The notes under the pieces were generated by a model, which was given only the letters and a program-made list of their open reading frames with translations, was not told the DNA's origin and did not search any database. The position numbers were made by a program, and so were the translations under genes. Below are positions 1-8,600 of a DNA stretch of 64,000 nt, piece after piece; position 1 is the first letter of the stretch, and every line of letters begins with the position of its first letter. Origin of the DNA: Streptomyces rimosus subsp. rimosus (GTDB lineage Bacteria; Actinomycetota; Actinomycetes; Streptomycetales; Streptomycetaceae). Where the stretch lies: contig NZ_JOCQ01000010.1 of NCBI RefSeq assembly GCF_000720725.1, positions 62,001 to 126,000 on the forward strand, in the 5' to 3' direction.

Positions 1-760
1 GTCGCTGAGCCGTTCCACCAGCAGCAGGCCGACGCCCTCACTCCAGCCGGTGCCGTCGGCGGCGGCCGCGAACGGCTTGCAGCGGCCGTCGGGGGACAGT
101 CCGCGCTGCCGGGCGAACTCCACGAAGGAGGACGGCGTGGACATCACCGTCACGCCGCCGGCGACCGCCAGGGTGCACTCGCCCTGGCGCAGCGCCTGCG
201 CGGCCATGTGCAGGGCCACCAGCGCGGAGGAGCACGCCGTGTCCACCGTGACGGCCGGTCCTTCGAAGCCGAAGGTGTAGGAGACGCGGCCGGAGACGAC
301 GCTCATCGCGTTGCCGGTGATCCGGTGGCCGCCGGAGTCGTCCTGTGCCGCGTCCAGGACCGTGCCGTAGTCCTGGGTGTTGGTGCCCGCGAAGACACCG
401 GTGCTGCTGCCGCGCAGCGTCTCCGGGTCGATGCCGGCCTGTTCGAGGACTTCCCAGGTGGTCTCCAGGAGCAGCCGCTGCTGCGGGTCCATGGTGAGGG
501 CCTCGCGCGGCGAGATGCCGAAGAAGTCCGCGTCGAAGCCGGCCACGCCGTCCAGGAAGCCGCCGTCGCGGGTGTAGCTGGTGCCCTGGTGGTCGGGGTC
601 GGGGTGGTAGATCCGGTCCAGGTCCCAGCCGCGGTCGGCGGGCATCCGGGTGATGGCGTCGCCGCCCTCGGCGAGCAGGCGCCACAGGGCCTCGGGCGAG
701 TCCACGCCGCCGGGGAAGCGGCAGGCCATGCCGACGATCGCCACGGGTTCGTCGAGGGCG
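1..760 (-). other. PKS extension module 2: KS domain, truncated by the window edge
   Basis: A second KS begins near 756 (DEPVAIVGM) and is still in frame at base 1. Its active-site Cys is at 232-234 in the context DTACSSA, with Ala where most KS domains here have a third Ser. What follows the KS cannot be seen; for a tetraene a DH-KR module would be expected. Confidence 0.88.
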
Positions 761-3700
761 GCGGCCGACGCCCGTACGGCCGTGGCGGGGCCCGCGGCGC
801 CCAGGACCTCGGAGCGCAGGTACGCGGCGACCGCGACGGTCGAGGGGTGGTCGTACAGCAGGGTGGCGGGCAGCCGCAGGCCGGTGGCGGCGGAGAGCCG
901 GTTGCGCAGGTCGACCGACATCAGCGAGTCGAAGCCCTGCTCGCGGAAGGCGCGCTGGGCGTCGACGGTGTCCGGTGTGGGGTGTCCGAGGACCTTCGCG
1001 GCCTCTTCCCTGACCATGGCCGCGAGCGCCTGTTCCTGCTCGGCGGGCGGCAGGGAGCCGATCCGGTCGCGCAGCGGGGAGCGTTCGCGGCGCGGGCCGT
1101 CCGCGGGGCCGAGCGCGCGGCGGGCCTCGGGCAGGTCGCCGATGAGGGGGCTGGGGCGGACGGCGGTCAGGGCCGGGGCGTACGCGCTCCAGTCGATGTC
1201 CGCCACGGTCACGTGCGTCATGTCCTGGGCGAGGGCCTGGCGCAGGGCGGCGAGCGCGGGGGCCGCGGCCATGGGCAGCAGTCCGTCGCGGCTCAGCCGG
1301 TCGGCCGCGTCGCTGTCCGTGGCCATGCCCTCGCCCGCCCAGGGGCCCCAGGACACGGAGGTGGCCGTCAGGCCTTGGCGGCGGCGGTGTGCGGCGAGGG
1401 CGTCCAGGTGGGCGTTGGCGGCGGCGTAGCCGGCCTGTCCGGCGTTGCCCAGGACGCCGACGATCGAGGAGAACAGCACGAAAAGGTCCAGGTCCAGGCC
1501 CTGGGTGAGGTCGTGCAGGTTGTGGGCGGCGGTGGCCTTGGGGCGCAGCACGGTCTCGAAGCGCTCGGGGGTGAGCGCGGCCAGTACGCCGTCGTCCAGG
1601 ACGCCCGCGGCGTGGACGACGCCGGTCAGCGGCAGCTCCGGCGGGATGTCCGCGAGGACGGCCGCCAGCGCTTCGCGGTCGGCGGCGTCGCAGGCGGCGA
1701 GGGTGACCTTGACGCCCCGGTCGGTGAGCGCGGCGGCGAGTTCCTGGGCGCCGGGTGCCTGCGGGCCGCGGCGGCCGGTGAGCACGAGGTGTTCGGCTCC
1801 GGCGTCGGCCAGCCAGTGGGCGAGGTGGCCGCCGAGGGCGCCGGTGCCGCCGGTGACCAGGACGGTGCCGTGGATGCTCCACCGGGCGCCGGCGTCGCCG
1901 CCGGGGGTGATCCGCTCCAGGCGGCGGGCGAAGGTCCCGGCCGGGCGGATCGCGACCTGGTCCTCTTCCGAGGCGAGGGTGTGCAGCAGCGCGGAGACGG
2001 CGCGCCGGTCCACATTCTCGGGGAGGTCGACGAGGCCGCCCCAGCTCTGCGGTGCCTCCAGTGCGGCCACCCGGCCCAGGCCCCAGGTCTGTGCCTGTAC
2101 GGGGCTGTCGAGCGCGTCGTGCCGGTCGACGGCGACGGCGCCACGGGTGACGCACCACAGCGGCGCCTGGACGCCCGCGCTTTCCAGGGCGTGCAGCAGA
2201 GCGGTAGTGGCGGCCAGGCCGCGGGGCACGGAGGGCAGGTCCGGGTGGGGCCGCTCGTCCAGGGCCAGGAGGGAGAGGACGCCGTCGACCGGGGTGTCGG
2301 GCCAGGCGAAGGGGTCGTCGGGTGCGTGGTCGGCGGGCAGTTCGCGTACGTCGGTGTGCAGGCCCTGGTCGTGCAGTGCGTCCAGGAGGCGGGCGGTCCA
2401 CGGGTCGTCGGTGCCGCCTTCGGGCAGGACGACGAGCCAGTGGCCGGTGGCTGCGGGACCGCCCGAGGCGGTGCGCGGTGTCCAGTGGACGCGGTAGCTG
2501 AAGCGGTCCGCGGCGGCCTGCGTCCTGCGCTGCCGGTGCCAGGAGGAGAGGGTGGGCAGGAGATTGCCGAGGGAGTCCGCCTCGCTGCCGTCGATGGCCA
2601 GGACCGCCGACAGTTCCTGGAGGTCCCCGCGTTCAACGGCGTCCCAGAATCCGGCCTCGCCCGCTTCGGCGGCGGCCGTCCGCTCCTCGTCGCGGCCGGC
2701 CGGGTCCAGCCAGTACCACTGGCGCTGGAAGGCGTACGTGGGCAGTTCGACGTGGGAGGTGCCCGGCGCGCCCAGGCGGGCGGACCAGTCGACGTGGTGG
2801 CCGTGCGCGAAGGCGGTGGCGACGGCCTCGGTGAGGGCGGCTGCTTCGGGGCGTCCGGTGCGCAGCAGCGGGACGAGCACGGGCGCTTCGAGGGTGGTCA
2901 GGCTGTCCTGGACCATGGGCGTGAGGACGCCGCCGGGGCCGATCTCCACGTACGTGGTGACGCCTTCGGCTTCGAGGGTGCGTACGGCGGCGCAGAAGCG
3001 CACTCCTTCGCGGACCTGCCGTACCCAGTAGTCGGGCGAGCGCAGGTCCTCCTCGGCGGCGAGCGCGCCGGTCACCGTGGACACCACGGGGATACGGGGT
3101 GCGTGGAAGGCCAGGCCGCGCGCGACGCGCCGGAAGTCCTCCAGCATGCCGTCCATGTGCGGGGAGTGGAAGGCGTGGCTGACCCGCAGCCGCTTGGTGC
3201 GGCGGCCCTGTGCCGCCCAGTGCTCCGCGATCTCGGTCACGGCCTGTTCATCGCCCGAAATCACGGAGGAATCAGGCCCGTTGGCGGCTGCCAGGGCGAC
3301 GTCCTCGCGGCCCGCGAGCTGATCGCGTATCTCCTCCTCGGTCGCCTGGACCGCCACCATCGCGCCGCCTTCGGGCAGCGCCTGCATGAGGGTGCCGCGC
3401 GCGGCGACCAGCCGTGCGGCGTCCTGGAGGGTCAGTACGCCGCTGACGTGGGCGGCGGTCAGCTCGCCGATGGAATGCCCGGCGACGAACCGGGGCGCCA
3501 TGCCCCAGGACTCGGCCAGCCGGAACAGGGCGGTTTCCAGGGCGAAGAGGGCGGCCTGGGTGTAGGCGGTGCGGTCGAGCAGGGCGGCCTCGGCGCTGCC
3601 TTCCCCGGCGAAGACGATGTCGCGCAGCGGCCGGTCCAGGTGGGGGTCGAGTTCCGCGCACACCGCGTCGAAGGCCGTGGCGAATTCGGGGTGGGCCGCG

Positions 3701-5445
3701 TACAGCTCGCGTCCCATGCCGGCGCGCTGCGAGCCCTGTCCGGCGAAGAGGAAGGCCGTGGGGGCGGTGGTGGCGACGCCGCTGACCAGGCCGGTTGCGG
3801 TGCGGCCCGCGGCCAGCGCGCCCAGGCCGCCGAGCAGCGCCTCCCGGTCGTCCGCGACGACGACCGCGCGGTGCTCCATGAGCGTACGGCTGTCCGCGAG
3901 GGCGTGCGCGACCGCAGCCGGTTCGAGGTCGGCCCGGTCCCGTACGTGGCGGCCGAGGCGTTCGGCCTGGGCGCGCAGGGCCTCTTCGGTGCGGGCGGAC
4001 AGGATCCAGGGCAACGCGCCCGGCAGGGCGGCCGGTTCGGGGGACGCTTCGGTCTCCTGCGCGGGCGCCTGTTCCAGGATGACGTGGGCGTTGGTGCCGC
4101 TGATGCCGAAGGAGGAGACGGCGGCGCGGCGGGGCCGGTCGGCGCCCGGCCAGGGCTCGGGCTCCGCGAGGAGCCGGGCGTTGCCCTCGCTCCAGTCGAC
4201 GTGCCCGGTGGGCTCGTCCAGGTGCAGGGTCTTGGGCAGCTGCCCGTGCCGCATCGCCAGGACCATCTTCATCACGCCCGCGATGCCGGCGGCGGCCTGG
4301 GTGTGCCCGATGTTGGACTTCATGGCGCCGATCAGCACGGGCCGGTCGGCGGGGCGCTGCTGTCCGTACGTGGCCAGCAGGGCGTGTGCCTCGACGGGGT
4401 CGCCGAGCGTCGTGCCGGTGCCGTGCGCCTCCACGGCGTCGATGTCCGCGGCGGTCAGCCCGGCGCCGGTCAGCGCCTGGCGGATGACGCGCTGCTGGGA
4501 GGGGCCGTTGGGGGCGGTCAGGCCGTTGGACGCGCCGTCCTGGTTGACGGCCGAGCCCTTCAGTACGGCGAGTACGGGATGCCCGTGGCGTACGGCGTCG
4601 GAGAGCCGCTCGACGAGCAGCATCCCGACGCCCTCGCTCCAGCCGGTGCCGTCGGCGGCGGCAGCGAACGGCTTGCAGCGGCCGTCGGGGGCCAGGCCGC
4701 GCTGGCGGGAGAACTCCACGAAGATCTTCGGCGTGGACATCACGGTCGCGCCGCCCACCAGGGCCATCGAGCACTCGCCGCGCCGCAGCGCGTGCGCGGC
4801 CAGGTGCAGGGCGACCAGCGAGGAGGAGCAGGCCGTGTCCACGGTCAGCGCGGGGCCCTCCAGGCCCAGCACGTAGGAGATCCGGCCGGAGGCGATGCTG
4901 ATGTGGTTGCCGGTCAGCAGGTGTCCGCCGACCTCGTCGGCGCGCCGGCCGCCCTCGGTGTCGTACTCGCCGTGGCCGGTGCCGACGAACACGCCGGTGC
5001 GGCTGCCCGCGAGGGATTCCGGGTCGAGGCCGGCGCGTTCGACGGCTTCCCACGCGGTCTCCAGCAGCAGCCGCTGCTGAGGATCCATGGCCAGCGCCTC
5101 CCGCGGGGAGATCCCGAAGAAGCCGGGGTCGAACTCCCCTGCCTCGTGCAGGAACCCGCCCTCGCGGGCGTAGGTGGTGCCCTGGTGGGACGGCTCGGGG
5201 TGGTAGAGCGTGTCCAGGTCCCAGCCGCGGTTGCGGGGGAAGGAGGAGATCGCGTCGACGCCGTCCCGCAGCAGGTCCCAGAGGTCTTCCGGGGAACGGA
5301 CGCCGCCGGGGAAGCGGCAGGCCATCGAGACGATCGCGATGGGCTCGCGCTGCTTCGCCTCGGTCTCGTCCAACTGCTGACGGGTCTCGTGGAGGTCCGC
5401 GATCGCGCGCTTGAGGTACTCGCGCAGCTTCTCCTCGTTCGACAT
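1..5445 (-). CDS. Type I modular PKS, N-terminal part (extension module 1 and start of module 2), runs off the left edge
   Basis: Starts at ATG 5443-5445 and stays open to base 1 (1,815 codons, no stop), so the C-terminal part is missing. Residues 1-33 form a charged docking helix of the MSNEEKLREYLKR type, which means a separate protein hands over the starter unit. Order: KS (Cys206 in DTACSSS), AT (GHSIGEL Ser658, HAFHS motif, malonyl-CoA), KR with its structural subdomain and an LDD motif (B-type), ACP (Ser1507 in GFDSL), then a second KS (Cys1738) cut by the edge. There is no DH in the first module, so it should leave a hydroxyl. In the inferred rimocidin-type pathway this is the C27 oxygen later used for lactone closure, making this the module 1-4 protein. 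The gene lies 173 nt after the TE-terminated PKS, behind a hairpin and a PimM-like box, so it probably has its own promoter. The Shine-Dalgarno sequence is weak; the start is chosen from the docking domain. Confidence 0.93.
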   Translation of the reverse strand, partial: MSNEEKLREYLKRAIADLHETRQQLDETEAKQREPIAIVSMACRFPGGVRSPEDLWDLLRDGVDAISSFPRNRGWDLDTLYHPEPSHQGTTYAREGGFLHEAGEFDPGFFGISPREALAMDPQQRLLLETAWEAVERAGLDPESLAGSRTGVFVGTGHGEYDTEGGRRADEVGGHLLTGNHISIASGRISYVLGLEGPALTVDTACSSSLVALHLAAHALRRGECSMALVGGATVMSTPKIFVEFSRQRGLAPDGRCKPFAAAADGTGWSEGVGMLLVERLSDAVRHGHPVLAVLKGSAVNQDGASNGLTAPNGPSQQRVIRQALTGAGLTAADIDAVEAHGTGTTLGDPVEAHALLATYGQQRPADRPVLIGAMKSNIGHTQAAAGIAGVMKMVLAMRHGQLPKTLHLDEPTGHVDWSEGNARLLAEPEPWPGADRPRRAAVSSFGISGTNAHVILEQAPAQETEASPEPAALPGALPWILSARTEEALRAQAERLGRHVRDRADLEPAAVAHALADSRTLMEHRAVVVADDREALLGGLGALAAGRTATGLVSGVATTAPTAFLFAGQGSQRAGMGRELYAAHPEFATAFDAVCAELDPHLDRPLRDIVFAGEGSAEAALLDRTAYTQAALFALETALFRLAESWGMAPRFVAGHSIGELTAAHVSGVLTLQDAARLVAARGTLMQALPEGGAMVAVQATEEEIRDQLAGREDVALAAANGPDSSVISGDEQAVTEIAEHWAAQGRRTKRLRVSHAFHSPHMDGMLEDFRRVARGLAFHAPRIPVVSTVTGALAAEEDLRSPDYWVRQVREGVRFCAAVRTLEAEGVTTYVEIGPGGVLTPMVQDSLTTLEAPVLVPLLRTGRPEAAALTEAVATAFAHGHHVDWSARLGAPGTSHVELPTYAFQRQWYWLDPAGRDEERTAAAEAGEAGFWDAVERGDLQELSAVLAIDGSEADSLGNLLPTLSSWHRQRRTQAAADRFSYRVHWTPRTASGGPAATGHWLVVLPEGGTDDPWTARLLDALHDQGLHTDVRELPADHAPDDPFAWPDTPVDGVLSLLALDERPHPDLPSVPRGLAATTALLHALESAGVQAPLWCVTRGAVAVDRHDALDSPVQAQTWGLGRVAALEAPQSWGGLVDLPENVDRRAVSALLHTLASEEDQVAIRPAGTFARRLERITPGGDAGARWSIHGTVLVTGGTGALGGHLAHWLADAGAEHLVLTGRRGPQAPGAQELAAALTDRGVKVTLAACDAADREALAAVLADIPPELPLTGVVHAAGVLDDGVLAALTPERFETVLRPKATAAHNLHDLTQGLDLDLFVLFSSIVGVLGNAGQAGYAAANAHLDALAAHRRRQGLTATSVSWGPWAGEGMATDSDAADRLSRDGLLPMAAAPALAALRQALAQDMTHVTVADIDWSAYAPALTAVRPSPLIGDLPEARRALGPADGPRRERSPLRDRIGSLPPAEQEQALAAMVREEAAKVLGHPTPDTVDAQRAFREQGFDSLMSVDLRNRLSAATGLRLPATLLYDHPSTVAVAAYLRSEVLGAAGPATAVRASAAALDEPVAIVGMACRFPGGVDSPEALWRLLAEGGDAITRMPADRGWDLDRIYHPDPDHQGTSYTRDGGFLDGVAGFDADFFGISPREALTMDPQQRLLLETTWEVLEQAGIDPETLRGSSTGVFAGTNTQDYGTVLDAAQDDSGGHRITGNAMSVVSGRVSYTFGFEGPAVTVDTACSSALVALHMAAQALRQGECTLAVAGGVTVMSTPSSFVEFARQRGLSPDGRCKPFAAAADGTGWSEGVGLLLVERLSD
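790..5346 (-). other. PKS extension module 1: KS-AT(malonyl)-KR(B-type)-ACP
   Basis: KS about 5346-4085, AT about 3955-2770, linker LPTYAFQRQ near 2750, KR structural subdomain from about 2690, catalytic KR about 1875-1330 with TGGTGALGG, LDDG and a YAAAN catalytic site, ACP about 1020-835 with the phosphopantetheine Ser at 925-927. All motifs needed for activity are present. Predicted product step: condensation with malonyl-CoA and ketoreduction only. Confidence 0.88.
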
Positions 5446-5531
5446 CAGGACGCCAATCTTTCGGTGGGATGCCGGCCCGGGGACCCGACACGCACGTTTG
5501 ACCGTTGCCCCGCCATCTTCGCCGCGGTGGA

Positions 5532-5547
5532 CTGCGGGTTTCCCTAG
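5532..5547 (-). promoter_or_regulatory. Candidate PimM/RIV-type operator upstream of the module 1 PKS gene
   Basis: Minus-strand sequence CTAGGGAAACCCGCAG matches 14 of 16 positions of the published PimM operator consensus CTVGGGAWWTCCCBAG. It lies about 87-102 nt upstream of the start codon at 5445. The pathway has a PimM-type regulator at 52807-53436, so this is its likely target. Binding is inferred from the match only. Confidence 0.6.
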
Positions 5548-5567
5548 ATGAGTGCGCGGATACGCCG

Positions 5568-5595
5568 CGGCGGGCGGCCGGATGGCCGCCCGCCG
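5568..5595 (-). terminator. Hairpin after the TE-terminated PKS gene
   Basis: A perfect 12-bp inverted repeat (arms 5568-5579 and 5584-5595, loop of 4 nt) starts 24 nt after the stop codon of the module 12-13 PKS. There is no T-run, as is common for Streptomyces terminators. It separates that gene from the promoter region of the next PKS. Confidence 0.6.
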
Positions 5596-5618
5596 GGGCG
5601 CTGGTCACCGCTGCCGAG

Positions 5619-8600
5619 TCACTCCTGGCCGAGGGTGTCCAGCCAGTCCTTGACGATCCGCGCGGTCTGCGGGGCCTCGTCGCGCATCATCGAGAAGTGG
5701 TCCGCGTCCACGATGCGCACCTGGGCCGTCGGGAACGCCTTGCTCTTCTCGTCCTCGCTCGCGGCGGCCGCGATGTCCTCCAAGCCGGAGGTCTCCTTGG
5801 TGGCGCGGACGACCAGTACGGGAGCGGTCGTGTGGGCCACGTCGAGCCGGGCGAGCAGGTTCATCCACCGCCCCATGCCGGAGAGCCTGGAGTTCGTGAT
5901 CCGCACCGGCGATTCCTCGTCGGCCAGGAAGTTGCGGTGCATCAGCCGGTCGTAGTCGATCTGCTCCTTGTCGTCGTGCCGGATGCTGACGGAGTCCAGC
6001 AGCACCACGGCTTCGGGCCTGATGCCCCAGGTGGCCTCCAGCAGCCCGGCGGCGGCGTAGGCGTACGTACCGCCGGAGGAGTGCCCGGCCAGGATGAAGC
6101 GGTTGCCGTCGCTCGCGCGCAGGGCGCTCTCCGCGATGGTCCGGACCGCGGTCGTCACCGTGTCCGGCAGCCGTTCCCCGGCGGCGAAGCCGACCAGCGG
6201 CACCGCGCTGACGTGCCGTTCGCCACGGAAGGGCGCGGCGAACCTGGCGTACTCGTGGATGCCGCCGTTGGCGGTGGGGGTGCTGACGCAGATGATCCGC
6301 GGTTCGGCGGGGCCTTCGGCGAGCGTGGTCGGCAGCGGCAGCTCCTCCAGCTCGGCCGTGTTCTCGAAGGTCTCGCGCAGGCCGGTCAGCGCCCGCAGCA
6401 TCAGCCTGACCTCCGGGAAGCGCCCGTGGTCCATGGCGTCGAGGAACATCCGCTCCAGCGAGTCGGGTTCCGGCCCGGCCAGGAGGAGGCCCCCCTCGGA
6501 CGCGGAGCCGGCGAGTCCGGGCTGTGCGGCGAATTCGCCGCGCAGCCGTGCGCCGAGGTCGGCGGGGGTCTTGGTGTCGAAGACCACCGTCGCGGGCAGT
6601 TGCAGCCCGGTGGCCACGGTGAGCCGGTTGCGCAGTTCGATCGAGGTCAGCGAGTCGAGACCGAGCTCGTAGAAGTCCCGGCGGGGCTCGATGTCCAGCG
6701 GGGACGCGTAGCCGAGGATGAGGGCGGCCTCGCCGCGGACGAGGTCGACGAGGTGGCCGACGCGCTCCCCTTCCGGCATTTCCAGCAGCTTCTGGGTGAA
6801 GGTGGCCGGGGTGCCGGACGTGCTCGTGGCGTTCGAGGCGGTCCGCCTGCTCTGGCGGACCAGCCCGCGGAACATCGGAGGAATCTCGGCCTGCGACGAC
6901 CGGGGGCCGGTGATCAGGCTGACCGCCATCAGGACAGGGTCGGCACAGCCGCGCGCGGCCTCGAAGAACTCCATGCCCTCCTCGACGGTGACCGGCGCCA
7001 TGCCGTTGACCCGCATGCGCTGCACGAGGGCCGGGTTCAGGCTCCCGGCCATGCTGCTGTTGTGCACGTCCCAGTGGCCCCACTGGAGCGACTGACCCGG
7101 CAGGCCCAGGGCGGCGCGGTGCTGGACCAGGCCGTCGAGGAAGGCGTTCGCGGCGGCGTAGTTGGCCGTGCCCGCGGCGCCCAGCGTTCCGGAGACGGAG
7201 GAGAACATGATGAACGCGGCGAGGCCGGAGTCCTTGGTGGCCTCGTGCAGATGCCAGGCGGCGTCCACCTTCGGCCGCAGCACCGGTGTCAGGCGCTCGG
7301 GGGTCAAGGTGGTGACCACGCCGTCGTCGAGGGTGCCGGCGAGGTGGACGACCGCGGTCAGCGGGTGCTCCGCCGGGATAGCGGCCAGGAGGCCGGCGAG
7401 CGCGTCCGGGTCCGCCGTGTCGCAGGCCGCGATGGTGGGCTCGGCGCCCAGGGACCGCAGTTCACCGGCCAGTTCGTCCGCGCCGTGTGCCGCCGGGCCG
7501 CTACGGCTGACCAGCAGCAGGTGCCGGGTGCCGGTGGTGGCCAGGTGACGGGCGAGCTCGACGCCCAGGCCGCCGGTGGCACCGGTGATCAGTACGGTCC
7601 CTTCGGGGTCCCAGTCCGGCGACCGGCTCTCGGAGTCGGCGGGCAGCCAGGCCAGCCGGCCCATGCGCACCGTCTTGTCGCGGACGACGAACTGGGCCTC
7701 TCCCGTGGGCAGCAGGTGCGGCAGGGTGGCGAGGAGCAGGTCCACGTCGGCGCCGTTGCCGTACTCGTCGGCGTCCTCGACATCGGCCAGGACGAAGCGG
7801 CCGGGGTGCTCCGCCATGGTGGAGCGCACCAGGCCCCACAGGGCGGAGCCGGTCAGGTCGCCGCCCTCGACCGCGCCCTTGGTCAGGAACACCAGTTGCG
7901 AGGTGGCGAAGCGGGCGTCGGCGAGCCATTCCTGGATCAGGAGCAGGGCCTGGGTCGTCAGCTCGTGCACGGACTGCGGGAATCCGTTCTCCGCCCGGCG
8001 TACGGGGACCAGGACCAGGTCGGGGCTGCCCGTCACCTCGGCGAGCGCGGTGGCCCCCAGGGGGGCGAGGACCGTGCTCCGGGTGTCGTGCGCGGCCTCC
8101 GTCTGCGGCGCCTCGATCCATTCCAGGCGCAGCAGCTTCTCGCGAGCGCTGCGGGCAGCGCGCTTCGGGGCGTCGGCGAGGGCGCGCAGCGTCAGGCCCT
8201 CCGCCGACAGTACGGGTTCTCCCGCGGCGTCGACCGCGGTGAGGCTGACGCGGTTCTCACCGGTCCTGGTGATCCGTGCCCGGACCGCCGAGGCGCCGGC
8301 GGCGTGCAGCGACACATTGCTCCAGGAGGCGGCGTACGGGAGGTGTTCCCCGTCGGTCGCGCCGCTGAAGGCGGTGCCGTGCAGGGCCGCTTCGAGCAGG
8401 GCGGGGTGCAGGCCGAAGGACGCGGCGTCGGAGGCCGGGCCGTCCGGGAGCGCGGCTTCGACGTAGGTGTCGTCGCCGCGGACCCAGGCCGCCTGCAGCC
8501 CGCGGAAGGCGGCGCCGTACTCCGTCCCCTCGTAGAAGCCGTCCACGTCGGCCTCGGTGGCGTCACCGGGCGGCCAGGCGGACGCGTCGAAGTCCGCGGT

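Noticed and set aside
38..2401. 787-codon minus-strand open frame in an alternative frame
   Set aside because: Arg/Pro-rich shadow of the module 1 KR-ACP and module 2 KS, whose true frame is continuous from 5445 to 1.
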